From Paenibacillus campinasensis (GTDB taxonomy: Bacteria; Bacillota; Bacilli; Paenibacillales; Paenibacillaceae): DNA of 64,000 nucleotides. Made by a program: the position numbers and the translations under genes. Positions 16,815-26,129 of this stretch are shown here, in pieces. The notes below the pieces were generated by a model. That model was not told where the DNA came from. It did no database searches and saw only the letters and a program-made list of their open reading frames with translations. Location: assembly GCF_002272015.1 (NCBI RefSeq), contig NZ_NPBY01000003.1, positions 62,001 to 126,000 of the forward strand. Direction: 5' to 3'. How positions within the stretch are numbered: position 1 is the first letter of the stretch; the number at the start of each line of letters is the position of its first letter.

Positions 16815-17306
16815 ATGTCTGACTCCAATCAAGCATCCCAGTCAAGCTTAAGCCAGATGAGCTCGGATGAATATAAAGCCATTGCCAAAAAACACGAACC
16901 TTCCCGACCGGTCATTCGAAACTGCATTCGGGCGTTTCTGGTCGGAGGTCTTATTTGCTTGATTGGTCAATGCATTCAGGAGTTTTTTATGTCGGTGTTT
17001 GACATGACCACCAAAGAGGCAGCCAGTCCGACCGTGGCGGTTCTTATTATTATCTCCGTCATTCTGACCTGCTTTGGCGTGTATGACAAAATCGCCCAGT
17101 GGGCGGGTGCAGGCAGCGCTGTGCCCGTGACCGGATTTGCGAATTCCATGTGTTCCGCCGCTTTGGAACATCGTTCGGAAGGGCTGGTTCTGGGTGTGGG
17201 GGCCAAAATGTTTAAACTGGCTGGTTCCGTTATTGTATTCGGTACAGTGGCTGCTTTCATTATCGGCATCATCTATGCCCTGCTGGGCTTCGGTGGAAGG
17301 GGGTAA
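16815..17306 (+). CDS. spoVAC: Stage V sporulation protein AC (DPA channel component)
   Basis: This 163-residue membrane protein is one of the SpoVA proteins that move calcium-dipicolinate into the forespore and release it at germination. After a polar N-terminus of about 40 residues come four hydrophobic segments; GAGSAVPVTGFANSMCSAAL and FLVGGLICLIGQ are signature stretches shared with SpoVAE. SpoVAC of Bacillus forms a mechanosensitive channel. The start at 16815 is set by GGAGGTG 8 bases upstream. It is first in a three-gene operon with spoVAD and spoVAE. Confidence 0.93.
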   Translation: MSDSNQASQSSLSQMSSDEYKAIAKKHEPSRPVIRNCIRAFLVGGLICLIGQCIQEFFMSVFDMTTKEAASPTVAVLIIISVILTCFGVYDKIAQWAGAGSAVPVTGFANSMCSAALEHRSEGLVLGVGAKMFKLAGSVIVFGTVAAFIIGIIYALLGFGGRG

Positions 17307-17312
17307 GCGGAC

Positions 17313-18326
17313 ATGAAGGTAACCGGACAGACATGGGAATATGAGAACAAACCGGTCATTATCGGAACAGGCACCATTGTAGGTCCTGAGGAAGGGGAGG
17401 GGCCGCTGGCCGAAGATTTTGATTATGTCTACGATAACATTCGGATCAATGAGAAGACTTGGGAGAAGGCCGAGCGGAGACTGCTGGAAGAAGCCGCCCG
17501 AAAGGCTGCCGAGAACGCTGGAATCACGGAAGACGAAGTTCAGTTTTTTGTTGGCGGAGACCTGATGAACCAGATTATTAGCAGTTCATTTGCCGCCAGA
17601 CAGATGGGCGTGCCTTATCTGGGCGTGTTCGGCGCATGTTCGACCTCGATGGAAAGCCTGGCCGTTGCGTCCATGATCGTGGATTCGGGCGGGGCGAAAT
17701 ATGTTATGGCCGGCACGGCAAGTCATAACTGTACGGTTGAGAAGCAGTTCCGATATCCGACGGAGTACGGTTCCCAGAAGCCGCCCTATGCGCAGTACAC
17801 CATTACCGGCGCAGGCTGCTCCGTGGTATCTGATCAGGGCGACGGTCCCTCCATAACGCATGCGACGATCGGCAAGGTGATGGACCTTGGCATCAAGGAT
17901 CCGTTTAACATGGGTTCGGCCATGGCCCCGGCGGCAGCGGATACCATTACGAAGCACTTTAAGGACACAGGGCGCAAAGCCTCCGATTATGATCTGATTG
18001 TAACCGGTGACCTGGCTTCGGTTGGCTTGCCGATTGCCAAGGATCTGCTGAAGCAGAACAACGTTGTGATGGACGGAACGATATTTGATGACTGCGGCCT
18101 GATGATCTATGACTTGACCAAGCAGAAATTCGTTAACGCCGGCGGCAGTGGCTGCGGCTGCTCAGCCGTGGTTACGTATGGTCATATTCTGAAGCGCATG
18201 CGAAAAGGGGAGCTGAAAAGAGTGCTTGTCGTGGCTACAGGAGCGCTTCTGTCGCCGCTTTCTTATCAGCAGGGGGAGACGATTCCTTGTATCGCGCACG
18301 CAGTAGCATTAGAGATGGGAGGTTAA
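17313..18326 (+). CDS. spoVAD: Stage V sporulation protein AD
   Basis: This 337-residue protein has the thiolase-like fold of SpoVAD, which binds dipicolinic acid at the inner spore membrane. The core phrase YLGVFGACSTSMESLAVAS corresponds to the thiolase active-site region, and GGSGCGCSAVVTYGHILKRM is typical of the C-terminal half. It has no membrane helix and is held by SpoVAC/AE partners. The ATG lies 6 bases after the spoVAC stop with AAGGGGG upstream, and spoVAE follows after 4 bases, so the three proteins are made together. Confidence 0.95.
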   Translation: MKVTGQTWEYENKPVIIGTGTIVGPEEGEGPLAEDFDYVYDNIRINEKTWEKAERRLLEEAARKAAENAGITEDEVQFFVGGDLMNQIISSSFAARQMGVPYLGVFGACSTSMESLAVASMIVDSGGAKYVMAGTASHNCTVEKQFRYPTEYGSQKPPYAQYTITGAGCSVVSDQGDGPSITHATIGKVMDLGIKDPFNMGSAMAPAAADTITKHFKDTGRKASDYDLIVTGDLASVGLPIAKDLLKQNNVVMDGTIFDDCGLMIYDLTKQKFVNAGGSGCGCSAVVTYGHILKRMRKGELKRVLVVATGALLSPLSYQQGETIPCIAHAVALEMGG

Positions 18327-18330
18327 CGAG

Positions 18331-18681
18331 ATGCAATTTTTATGGGCCTTTATTGTCGGCGGCCTCATCTGCGTTATCGGGCAGCTCATGATGGACCTTA
18401 TCAAGCTGACGCCGGCGCATACGATGAGCACGCTGGTCGTTGTCGGAGCGATTGCCGATGGCCTCGGCTTGTACGATCCGCTCGTGAAATTTGCGGGAGC
18501 CGGCGCATCGGTACCCATCACCAGCTTCGGCAACTCGCTTGTCCATGGCGCGCTGACCGAGCTGGAGAGGGACGGATGGATCGGTGTTGTCACAGGGATA
18601 TTTGAGGTGACTAGCGCGGGGATATCCTCCGCGATTATCTTCTCCTTTATTGCCGCCCTTCTGTTTCGCCCAAAAGGTTAA
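18331..18681 (+). CDS. spoVAE: Stage V sporulation protein AE (AEb type)
   Basis: This 116-residue integral membrane protein has four hydrophobic segments and the SpoVAC/AEb signature GAGASVPITSFGNSLVHGAL at about residues 53-72. It is paralogous to SpoVAC and works with SpoVAD in dipicolinate traffic. It ends the operon; spoVAA, AB, AEa and AF are not encoded nearby, so this organism may use the minimal three-gene set or carry the others elsewhere. Confidence 0.92.
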   Translation: MQFLWAFIVGGLICVIGQLMMDLIKLTPAHTMSTLVVVGAIADGLGLYDPLVKFAGAGASVPITSFGNSLVHGALTELERDGWIGVVTGIFEVTSAGISSAIIFSFIAALLFRPKG

Positions 18682-18787
18682 GAACTTTTTCTTGAAGCCT
18701 TCGGTGAAGCTTTCGGGAAGCCGATTTGCCAAACATGATCCGGCCAACATATCGTTCAAAACTGAATTGCCGAACATAGCACGAAAG

Positions 18788-18814
18788 CCCTGGTATGTTA
18801 AACCAGGGTTTTTT
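18788..18814 (+). terminator. Terminator of the spoVA operon
   Basis: CCCTGGT-ATGTTAA-ACCAGGG followed by TTTTTT is a 7-bp perfect intrinsic terminator about 105 bases after spoVAE. Confidence 0.85.
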
Positions 18815-18939
18815 GCTGTGTATTAAAGGAATTTGGCTGTGGACGGCGATAAATAACGCACTTGAATGTACTCCGGCATCCCAATCATGTACAATAGTAC
18901 TAAACCATCTATTTATTCCCTACAGGAGGTTAGTCATAC

Positions 18940-19896
18940 ATGCCCGTAAGCCAAGAATCCATGAAAATCATTTCCTCGGTGCGATCCAATCTGGAGTCGT
19001 GCCTGCTAGGCAAAGAATTTGAGATACAGCTGCTCCTCACAGCGCTGCTGGCTGGCGGCCATGTTCTGATCGAGGATGTACCTGGAACCGGCAAAACCCA
19101 GCTCATCAAAGGGCTTGCCAAATCGATGCAAGGGGATTACAGAAGAATCCAGTGCAACCCGGATATTCTTCCTAGTGATATTACAGGGGTGTCCGTGTTT
19201 CATCCGCGTGATGAACGCTTTTATTTCCGGCCGGGCCCCGTGATGACCAACATTCTTCTGGCCGATGAAATCAATCGTGCCACCACGAAAACCCAATCCG
19301 CTTTGCTGGAAGTCATGGAAGAGCGCAGCGTAACTGTTGATGGCGAAACCCATGCGCTTCCGCATCCGTTTATGCTATGTGCAACCCAGAATCCGATTGA
19401 CTTTGAAGGTACGTACATGCTGCCAGAAGCGCAGCTGGACCGCTTCATGCTGAAGCTGAGTCTTGGCTATCCTGATGCCGCAACCGAGAAGGAGCTGATG
19501 GTTCGCTCGCGTGAAGGACAGCTGACGGACAAGCTTGCACCGGTCACTCATATGGAAATGATAGCGGCCATTCAGCATGAGATTCGTGAGGTATACCTCG
19601 GAGATCCTGTGGCTGATTATTTGTTGAATATAACCCGCGCTACCCGTGAACATCCGGCTGTGCTGCTCGGGGCCAGCCCGAGAGCTACGCTATCGTTCAT
19701 GAACGCGGCCAGAGCCTATGCTTTCCTGCAGGAGCGCGATTACGTGCTTCCTGATGACGTCAAGACCCTTGCCCCTTACGTCCTTTCGCACCGGATTATG
19801 CTGCGTCCGGAGTCCAGGCTGGATAACACCAATGCCGAATCGGTGCTTCAATATATTTTGCGTCAGGTGAAAGTGCCTGTACAGATGGGGAAATAG
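18940..19896 (+). CDS. MoxR-family AAA+ ATPase
   Basis: This 318-residue AAA+ protein has Walker A EDVPGTGKTQ near residues 46-55, Walker B LLADEINRA near 106-114 and sensor 1 in CATQNP. MoxR ATPases act as chaperones that mature or insert metal centres into partner complexes, usually together with VWA or DUF58 proteins. AGGAGGT lies 9 bases before the ATG. The DUF58 gene starts one base after its stop and a transglutaminase follows, a gene trio conserved across Bacillales. The client in this system is not known. Confidence 0.92.
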   Translation: MPVSQESMKIISSVRSNLESCLLGKEFEIQLLLTALLAGGHVLIEDVPGTGKTQLIKGLAKSMQGDYRRIQCNPDILPSDITGVSVFHPRDERFYFRPGPVMTNILLADEINRATTKTQSALLEVMEERSVTVDGETHALPHPFMLCATQNPIDFEGTYMLPEAQLDRFMLKLSLGYPDAATEKELMVRSREGQLTDKLAPVTHMEMIAAIQHEIREVYLGDPVADYLLNITRATREHPAVLLGASPRATLSFMNAARAYAFLQERDYVLPDDVKTLAPYVLSHRIMLRPESRLDNTNAESVLQYILRQVKVPVQMGK

Positions 19897-19897
19897 C

Positions 19898-21142
19898 ATG
19901 CGTCGTGCGGTTTTCTTATTACTGAAAGGGATGCAGCCGTCCAAACTGGCAGCGGTGTTGGCGGTATGGGGCATTTGTTTGCTGTACGTGCTCTTTCAAG
20001 GCGGCAAAACCTCGCTCATGCTGTTCTCTATGGTAAGTCTGCTTGCGATTTATATTATCGGTGCCGGGTTCGGCGGAGTTAATCGCGTGAAAGCCTCACG
20101 CAGCGTATCCGGCACAGGCAACCGGGAGACGCTGCGCGCCGGGGAGCAGGTGCGCATTCAACTGAACGTGAACGTGCCGGGCCTGCTGCCGATGCCCTAC
20201 CTCATTATCCGCGAAGTGCTCAAACGACATAATGGCGACACCTGGTCCTTTGAGGACAGTGTCATTCCCAACTTTCGCGGTGAAGGGCGTCTTACATTTC
20301 AGACCCCCTCTCTGGAGCGGGGGAGATATGCCTTCTCCAATACCGAATGTATCAGTGAAGATATTTTCGGACTGATGGAACACCGGGGGCGTATCGAGGT
20401 GGCTACCGAATTCCGCGTTCTGCCGCGGACGATCCATATTCCGGACTGGCAGCGCAGCATTCGCAACTCCAGGCTTGGTGGCACACAGACGACGATCTCG
20501 TCTTCACGCCGGGAGACGACACAGATCAACGGCGTCCGGGATTATGTATACGGCGATCGGATCTCGCGGATCCACTGGAATGCAACTGCCAAGACAGGAT
20601 CGTGGAAGTCGAAGGAGTTCGAGCATGAGTCTTTTCCGAAAACGATGATCGTTCTGGACTGTACCGCCTCGAGCTATGAGCATTCGCAGCAATTCGAACT
20701 GGCGGTATCCGCTGCAGCCTCTCTGATCGAATATACGGGCCGCGAGCATACAGGAACAGGCTTGTTCACGGCGGGCCAGGAGCCGAAGCTGTTTCCGCCA
20801 ACCGATAACAAGGGCGACCGGATGCGCATGATCCAGCATTTGGTGGACGTAGATAAAGACCGTAAGGGCGATCTTATTACCGTTTTGGAGAAATCATATC
20901 GTCATTTTCCTAAAGGCGCCCTGTTTATGCTGATCAGTCCGATGACAGGCCGGGAAGCTGTAGAGGTGCTGCGCTGGGCTGAGACGAGGGGCATGAATCC
21001 TTGTTTCTTGCGAATCGAAAGCGCGAATCAGGCGTCTGCGCCGGATGAAACGCTGCAGCTGCTGAAGACGCGGGGGATATCCAGCTACGCCACTTCGACA
21101 CTGGAGGGGCTTTCTGCCGCACTAGGAGGTGGTGTCACGTGA
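19898..21142 (+). CDS. DUF58 domain protein
   Basis: This 414-residue protein has two N-terminal membrane helices (about residues 14-55) and a large cytosolic domain. DUF58 is recognised by VRDYVYGDRISRIHWNATAK at about 210-230, followed by a VWA-like segment beginning TMIVLDCT. It is the usual partner of the MoxR ATPase encoded upstream, from which it is separated by one base, and it overlaps the transglutaminase gene by 4 bp. Its molecular function is unknown. Confidence 0.9.
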   Translation: MRRAVFLLLKGMQPSKLAAVLAVWGICLLYVLFQGGKTSLMLFSMVSLLAIYIIGAGFGGVNRVKASRSVSGTGNRETLRAGEQVRIQLNVNVPGLLPMPYLIIREVLKRHNGDTWSFEDSVIPNFRGEGRLTFQTPSLERGRYAFSNTECISEDIFGLMEHRGRIEVATEFRVLPRTIHIPDWQRSIRNSRLGGTQTTISSSRRETTQINGVRDYVYGDRISRIHWNATAKTGSWKSKEFEHESFPKTMIVLDCTASSYEHSQQFELAVSAAASLIEYTGREHTGTGLFTAGQEPKLFPPTDNKGDRMRMIQHLVDVDKDRKGDLITVLEKSYRHFPKGALFMLISPMTGREAVEVLRWAETRGMNPCFLRIESANQASAPDETLQLLKTRGISSYATSTLEGLSAALGGGVT

Positions 21143-23346
21143 AGCTATGGGTGGACAAGCTGTCGTCAGTATTCTTTCAGGGGCTGACCATGCTGTGGAT
21201 ATGGATCATTGGCATGCAGTGGGTATCCTTTACGGAAACGATCTGGCTGGATGAGACGACAGCAGTCGTTATTGCAGCGTTGTCCATTACAGCGATCATT
21301 GAAGCTTTGATACCGGCAACGTTCGTTTTAAGGATGCTGCTGCAGGTGGCACTCATCGCTTTCTCCGTCCACAGAATTCTGGATGCTCACGGGTTGCCTG
21401 TGCCAACGGACATGGTGAGGGGCTTGCTGTCGGACGAAGCATCGTATCTGTTGCCTTACTTGTGGTTTGCGCTGGCGGCGTGGGCGATCGTTCTGCTCAT
21501 CGTTAGGCTGTCGGACAGCAGAAGAAAGATTCTAATGATCATTGCGATCAACGTCATCAGCTTTACGATACTCGATTCTTTCACCCATCTTGAGCTGTGG
21601 GATGAAACGGCATGGATTGCCGCTGCCGGCATGGGCTGGCTGGTGACAAGCCATTTCAATAAATTCAGGGCGCGGTTTCCGCAAGGTTGGCGTCATCTTT
21701 CCAAGTCTCCGTTCAAGATTATCGCCAACATCCTGGTTATCTTTTCGTTAATTATATTGGCCGGGGTGAACATGCCCTATGTTCAGCCAACACTGACAGA
21801 CCCGTATACGGCGTGGAGGGAACTGAGCGGATCACCGCTGTCGGGTACTTCTACAACAGGCACCGGATCTTTGCTCGAAGTGCCGACGGAAAGCACGTCC
21901 GGGTATGGCCGGGAGGACAATAACCTCGGGGCTGGATTCAACTTCGACTACTCACCTGTTATGACAGTGAGCTCTGATGAGCGGAGCTATTGGCGAGGAG
22001 AGGTCAGAACGCAATACTCAGGGACCGGTTGGGCAGACGGAGGCGGGCGCAGAGGCGGTTCGGATGTCCGCCTGAACGATGACCTGCAAGGCGATTTGTC
22101 CACGACGGTATCAACGAAGAGCGTTCAGCAAACAATAACGATGCTGAGCGATGATGTCTATCCCGTATTATTTGGGGCCTACGCCGTTTCTCGCATCGAC
22201 AGCATGGATGCCGATGTCGACCCTGACTTGCTGCGCTGGGTGCCTGAAGGATCGGAGCTTCACATGAGGAGCCAGCAGCGTTATCCGAAGAGCTACACCG
22301 TGACATCGGAAATTCCGGTAATTCCTGTGGAAGAGCTAAGTAAACGAACCTATGAGGAGCTGTATTCAGGCTCGGTGGACGATGCTTATTTGCAAATCCC
22401 GAGGAATTTTCCGGACCGGGTAGAGCTGCTCGCGGAAGAGGTAACCGCTGCGGGGCAGACGCCTTATGAGAAAGTGGTGCTGCTGCAGGATTATTTGCAA
22501 TCGAATTATACCTACACCAACTCGCCGGATCTGTCCCGCAAGCAAAGTCCCGACTTTGTGGAAGGGTTTCTGTTTGAAATCCGGGAAGGCTATTGCGACT
22601 ACTTCTCAACCTCGATGGTCATGATGGCCAGATCGCTGGATATTCCTGCACGCTGGGTGAAAGGCTACGCACCGGGAAGCGTGTCCATTCAAGAGTTCAT
22701 GCCGATGGATGGGATGGTCAGCATGGATCCTGGCATGTACACGGTCACCAATGCCGATGCGCATTCCTGGGTGGAAGTGTACTTCGGGGAGTACGGCTGG
22801 ATTCCAATTGAGGCTACGCCAGGTTTCAGCATGCCGATTCTGACTAGCATGGAGGAATCCGAGCCGGTCATTTCGGAGGAGCTGCTGGAAGAGGAGGAGG
22901 CTCTGGAAGAGTCTGCACCGGCTGCGGCACCAGAGCAGGCATCCTCCGGCCTTATGAAATGGATTGTGATGATCGCAGCGGCAATTATCGCCCTGTGGGG
23001 GGCCTACATTCTGTGGAGAATGAAGCTCGATCTGCGTTTCGCAGGCGCACGCCTGAAAGCAGGCAAGCCGCTGACACCAGCGGACAAGGTGATTGCCGAG
23101 ACGGAACGCTGGCTGCGCTTTGTCCATCGGAGAGGGCTTGTGCGCGAGTCACATGAAACCTTGCGGGAATCCATCATGCGCTGGGCGGATACGTATCCGA
23201 CACTTCGGACTGAACTGCATCCGCTGTTGCGGAAGTTTGAGTCCGCCCGTTACAGCCCTGCCCAGGTGCAGGAGGACGAGTGGCGCGCCGTCCAGGAGCA
23301 GGCTGATCTGCTCAAGAAATCGATGAAGAAAGTCAAACTTATTTAA
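21139..23346 (+). CDS. Membrane-bound transglutaminase-like protein (DUF3488/DUF4129)
   Basis: This 735-residue protein has about six N-terminal membrane helices (to residue 225), an outer transglutaminase-like cysteine-protease fold and one C-terminal helix (KWIVMIAAAIIALWGAYI) before a cytosolic DUF4129-like tail. Catalytic residues are visible: Cys in REGYCDYFSTSMVMMARSL, His in NADAHSWVEVYF and Asp/Glu in IPIEATPGF. Translation begins at a GTG that overlaps the DUF58 stop (GTGA). The trio probably acts on envelope proteins, but no substrate is known. Confidence 0.9.
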   Translation: MKLWVDKLSSVFFQGLTMLWIWIIGMQWVSFTETIWLDETTAVVIAALSITAIIEALIPATFVLRMLLQVALIAFSVHRILDAHGLPVPTDMVRGLLSDEASYLLPYLWFALAAWAIVLLIVRLSDSRRKILMIIAINVISFTILDSFTHLELWDETAWIAAAGMGWLVTSHFNKFRARFPQGWRHLSKSPFKIIANILVIFSLIILAGVNMPYVQPTLTDPYTAWRELSGSPLSGTSTTGTGSLLEVPTESTSGYGREDNNLGAGFNFDYSPVMTVSSDERSYWRGEVRTQYSGTGWADGGGRRGGSDVRLNDDLQGDLSTTVSTKSVQQTITMLSDDVYPVLFGAYAVSRIDSMDADVDPDLLRWVPEGSELHMRSQQRYPKSYTVTSEIPVIPVEELSKRTYEELYSGSVDDAYLQIPRNFPDRVELLAEEVTAAGQTPYEKVVLLQDYLQSNYTYTNSPDLSRKQSPDFVEGFLFEIREGYCDYFSTSMVMMARSLDIPARWVKGYAPGSVSIQEFMPMDGMVSMDPGMYTVTNADAHSWVEVYFGEYGWIPIEATPGFSMPILTSMEESEPVISEELLEEEEALEESAPAAAPEQASSGLMKWIVMIAAAIIALWGAYILWRMKLDLRFAGARLKAGKPLTPADKVIAETERWLRFVHRRGLVRESHETLRESIMRWADTYPTLRTELHPLLRKFESARYSPAQVQEDEWRAVQEQADLLKKSMKKVKLI

Positions 23347-23348
23347 AT

Positions 23349-23395
23349 AAGACCGCCCGGGTTTCCGAAACTGTCGGAATGCCGGGTGGTCTTTT
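23349..23395 (+). terminator. Terminator of the MoxR-DUF58-transglutaminase operon
   Basis: AAGACCGCCCGG...TCCGA-AACTG-TCGGA...CCGGGTGGTCTT is a long hairpin with inner and outer stems followed by TTTT, directly after the transglutaminase stop. Confidence 0.85.
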
Positions 23396-23438
23396 GCTCG
23401 AATACAGCGCCTGGGGTTGAAATGAGCCAAGATGTTTT

Positions 23439-23467
23439 TTTACTAAGGAACCGGAATATGGTATAGT
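23439..23467 (+). promoter_or_regulatory. Sigma-A promoter of the yqeG operon
   Basis: TTTACT at 23439-23444 and TATAGT at 23462-23467 are separated by 17 bp, between the preceding terminator and yqeG. Confidence 0.6.
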
Positions 23468-23495
23468 TTTTCGTATGAAATTGAGGTGACGTATC

Positions 23496-24026
23496 TTGTT
23501 TGAAATGCTTGTGCCCAAGCTCCGCGTAAACACCGTGTTTGATATTGATCTGGAGAAGCTCTATCAGCAGGGTTACCGCGGCATCATTACGGATTTGGAT
23601 AATACGCTTGTCGGTGCGAAGGCGCCGCTGGCTACACCTGAACTGGTTGAATGGTTCAAGAAGGTGAAGGAGATCGGATTCCAGCTGATTATTGTGTCCA
23701 ATAACCAACTGGAGCGCGTGTCGAAGTTTGCGACGCCGCTGGATATTGAATTTGTTCACCAAGCGCGCAAGCCGACCAATGCGCCGTTCCGCAAAGCGAT
23801 GACGATGATGGACCTGCCTGCGGACCAGACGGTGGTGGTCGGAGACCAGATGCTGACGGACGTTTATGGCGGCAATCGATTGGGATTGTTTACGATTCTC
23901 GTCATGCCGATTGCCATTGGTGACGAAGGCTGGTTCACACGCCTGATCAATCGCCGGATCGAGCGGATCGCATTGACGCGGCTCCGCAAAAAGGGATTAT
24001 GGTTTGAGGAGGAAAAGAATACATGA
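23496..24026 (+). CDS. yqeG: YqeG family HAD-IIIA phosphatase
   Basis: This 176-residue cytosolic phosphatase has HAD motif I, DLDNTLVG, near residues 29-36, motif II IIVSNN, and motif III/IV in VVVGDQMLTDVYGGN. YqeG is homologous to phosphatidylglycerophosphate phosphatase GEP4 but its bacterial substrate is not settled. The TTG start is placed by GAGGTGA 6 bases upstream. It leads the yqeG-yqeM operon and overlaps yqeH by 4 bp, the same order as in B. subtilis. Confidence 0.93.
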   Translation: MFEMLVPKLRVNTVFDIDLEKLYQQGYRGIITDLDNTLVGAKAPLATPELVEWFKKVKEIGFQLIIVSNNQLERVSKFATPLDIEFVHQARKPTNAPFRKAMTMMDLPADQTVVVGDQMLTDVYGGNRLGLFTILVMPIAIGDEGWFTRLINRRIERIALTRLRKKGLWFEEEKNT

Positions 24027-25150
24027 CAGAGCCTTGGAGCGGACAAGACATCAAGAAATGCAGCGGCTGCGGCATTCGTCTTCAAAGTACAGCGCAGGGC
24101 GAGCCGGGATATTTGCCGGATAAGGCCTGGGAGCGGGAGCCGGTCATCTGTCAGCGCTGTTTCCGGATTAAAAACTACAACGAGGCATCTTCCGTCGCGG
24201 TGGATCAGGATGAATTTTTGCGGCTGCTGGGACAGATCGGCGGCAAGAATGCGCTCGTTATTCATATTGTGGACCTGTTTGATTTTGAGGGGAGCATGAT
24301 ATCGGGGTTGCAGCGGTTTGTTGGCAATAACCCGGTCATTCTGGCTGTTAACAAAACAGACCTTCTTCCGAAGGTGACCAACTGGAACAAGGTGCTCAAC
24401 TGGGTACAAAAGAGCTGCAAGGAGCATGGCCTGAGAACGGTTGATATCGTGCTGTGCAGCGCCAAGAAGAACCAGGGCTTTGATCGGCTGCTGGAGTCGG
24501 TCGCAGCCCGCAGAGGAGACCGGGATGTCTATGTCGTGGGGGCTACCAATGTAGGCAAATCCACGCTGATCAACCGGCTGATCCGGGATTACAGCGATCT
24601 GGATCAGGAGCTTACGACATCGCGTTATCCGGGGACGACGCTCGATATGGTCAACATCCCGCTGGATGACGGAAAATTCATCATTGATACACCGGGGATC
24701 GTATACCCGTGGAGATATAGCGAATTGGTGAGCCGTGAGGATCTGGGCGCGATCATGCCAGAGAATCCGCTCAAGCCGATGGTTTATCAGCTCAATGAAG
24801 GGCAGACGCTGTTCTTTGGCGGGCTCGGACGGTTTGATTTTGTACAGGGGGAACATCAATCGTTCACCTGCTTTGTGAGCGGAAGGCTGAAGATTCATCG
24901 CACTAAGCTGGAGCGGGCGGATGAGCTGTTCGAAGAACATGCGGGTGAGCTTCTGTCTCCGCCGACGAGAGAGCGGCTGGCCGAGATGCCGGAATGGACC
25001 CGACACGAGCTTCGGATTCCGAAGGGATCCCGTCTTGATGTGTTCATGTCCGGTCTTGGCTGGGTTAAGGTGAACAGCGATCAAGGCGCGCTCGTAGCGG
25101 TTCATGTGCCGCGAGGCGTCAAGGTGCTGCTGCGCCCGTCCTTGATCTGA
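24023..25150 (+). CDS. yqeH: YqeH, circularly permuted ribosome-biogenesis GTPase
   Basis: This 375-residue GTPase takes part in 30S subunit assembly. The N-terminal zinc finger is CSGCG...CQRC (residues 13-54). GTPase motifs come in permuted order: G4 NKTD near 112, G5 CSAKK near 148, then G1 GATNVGKST near 174 and G3 DTPG near 219. A C-terminal RNA-binding treble-clef-like domain follows. The gene overlaps yqeG (ATGA) and precedes aroE by 37 bp. Confidence 0.95.
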   Translation: MTEPWSGQDIKKCSGCGIRLQSTAQGEPGYLPDKAWEREPVICQRCFRIKNYNEASSVAVDQDEFLRLLGQIGGKNALVIHIVDLFDFEGSMISGLQRFVGNNPVILAVNKTDLLPKVTNWNKVLNWVQKSCKEHGLRTVDIVLCSAKKNQGFDRLLESVAARRGDRDVYVVGATNVGKSTLINRLIRDYSDLDQELTTSRYPGTTLDMVNIPLDDGKFIIDTPGIVYPWRYSELVSREDLGAIMPENPLKPMVYQLNEGQTLFFGGLGRFDFVQGEHQSFTCFVSGRLKIHRTKLERADELFEEHAGELLSPPTRERLAEMPEWTRHELRIPKGSRLDVFMSGLGWVKVNSDQGALVAVHVPRGVKVLLRPSLI

Positions 25151-25187
25151 CAGCAGGATGGAGACGGTTATTGATGGAGGCGGAGAA

Positions 25188-26063
25188 ATGAACGGTAATA
25201 TTATGCACGGCACCGTAGACGGCAGCAGTTGGCTGCTGCTCGGTGTCATGGGCGATCCGATCGCTCACTCCAAATCGCCTGTCATGCATCAGGCGGCGTT
25301 AGCCGAGCTTGGCCTGCAAGGCGCTTACGTCCCGCTTCACATACGTCCGAAGGGGCTTGCGGATGCAATTTCGGCCGTGCGTTCCTTACATTTTCGCGGT
25401 GTGAACGTGACAATTCCGCACAAGGTTGAGGTCATGAAGTACTTGGATGAAGTGGATGAAGGCGCAGCCCAGATCGGGGCGGTGAACACGATTGTGAATG
25501 ACAATGGCAGGCTGAAGGGATATAATACGGACGGCATCGGATACGTCCGTTCCCTTAAGGACGAGGCGTGCCCTGATCTGTCCGGCAAGCGGATCGCGGT
25601 CCTCGGAGCCGGGGGCGCAGCCCGCGCTATTGTCTACGCGTTGATCGCCGAGCAGCCTGCAGTGATTTCGATTCTGAACCGGACGGAAGCCAAAGCGCGG
25701 GAGCTGTCCGAGGAATGGAGCAAGCTCGCGGACATCCGGGGGTTTGGCGAGGAGGCAAGCCGCGAAGTTCTGGCTGCTGCCGATGTCGTCATTAATACGA
25801 CCTCGGTCGGCATGCATCCGAACATTGGAGATGTTCCCGTCAATCCGGACTTCATTCGCGAGGGGGCTGTCGTCAGTGACCTGATCTACAATCCGCTGAA
25901 GACGTCCCTGCTGCGCGAAAGCGAGCGAAGACAGTGCACCGTTCACGGCGGGCTTGGCATGTTTGTCAACCAGGGCGCTTACGCATTTGAATTCTGGACT
26001 GGGCTGGATGCCCCGGTGACGGCCATGCGGGAAGCGGTGCTTAACAGCTTTCGCTCAGGGTAA
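25188..26063 (+). CDS. aroE: Shikimate dehydrogenase
   Basis: This 291-residue enzyme reduces 3-dehydroshikimate to shikimate with NADPH in the aromatic amino acid pathway. The substrate site is seen in MGDPIAHSKSPVMHQ (residues 21-35) and VNVTIPHK with the catalytic Lys; GAGGAARAI is the NADP-binding glycine motif; GLGMFVNQGAYAFEFWTG is the conserved C-terminal helix. The start at 25188 follows GGAGG; an upstream ATG at 25158 has no site. It sits in the conserved yqeH-aroE-yhbY block. Confidence 0.96.
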   Translation: MNGNIMHGTVDGSSWLLLGVMGDPIAHSKSPVMHQAALAELGLQGAYVPLHIRPKGLADAISAVRSLHFRGVNVTIPHKVEVMKYLDEVDEGAAQIGAVNTIVNDNGRLKGYNTDGIGYVRSLKDEACPDLSGKRIAVLGAGGAARAIVYALIAEQPAVISILNRTEAKARELSEEWSKLADIRGFGEEASREVLAAADVVINTTSVGMHPNIGDVPVNPDFIREGAVVSDLIYNPLKTSLLRESERRQCTVHGGLGMFVNQGAYAFEFWTGLDAPVTAMREAVLNSFRSG

Positions 26064-26129
26064 ACTAGGGTTAAAATAAATAAGACACTTGGATTTCAAT
26101 AGATGAATCATTAAGGAGCACGTATATAC

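Noticed and set aside
23864..25249. A 461-codon minus-strand frame opposite yqeG/yqeH
   Set aside because: It spans three clear plus-strand genes and resembles no protein family.
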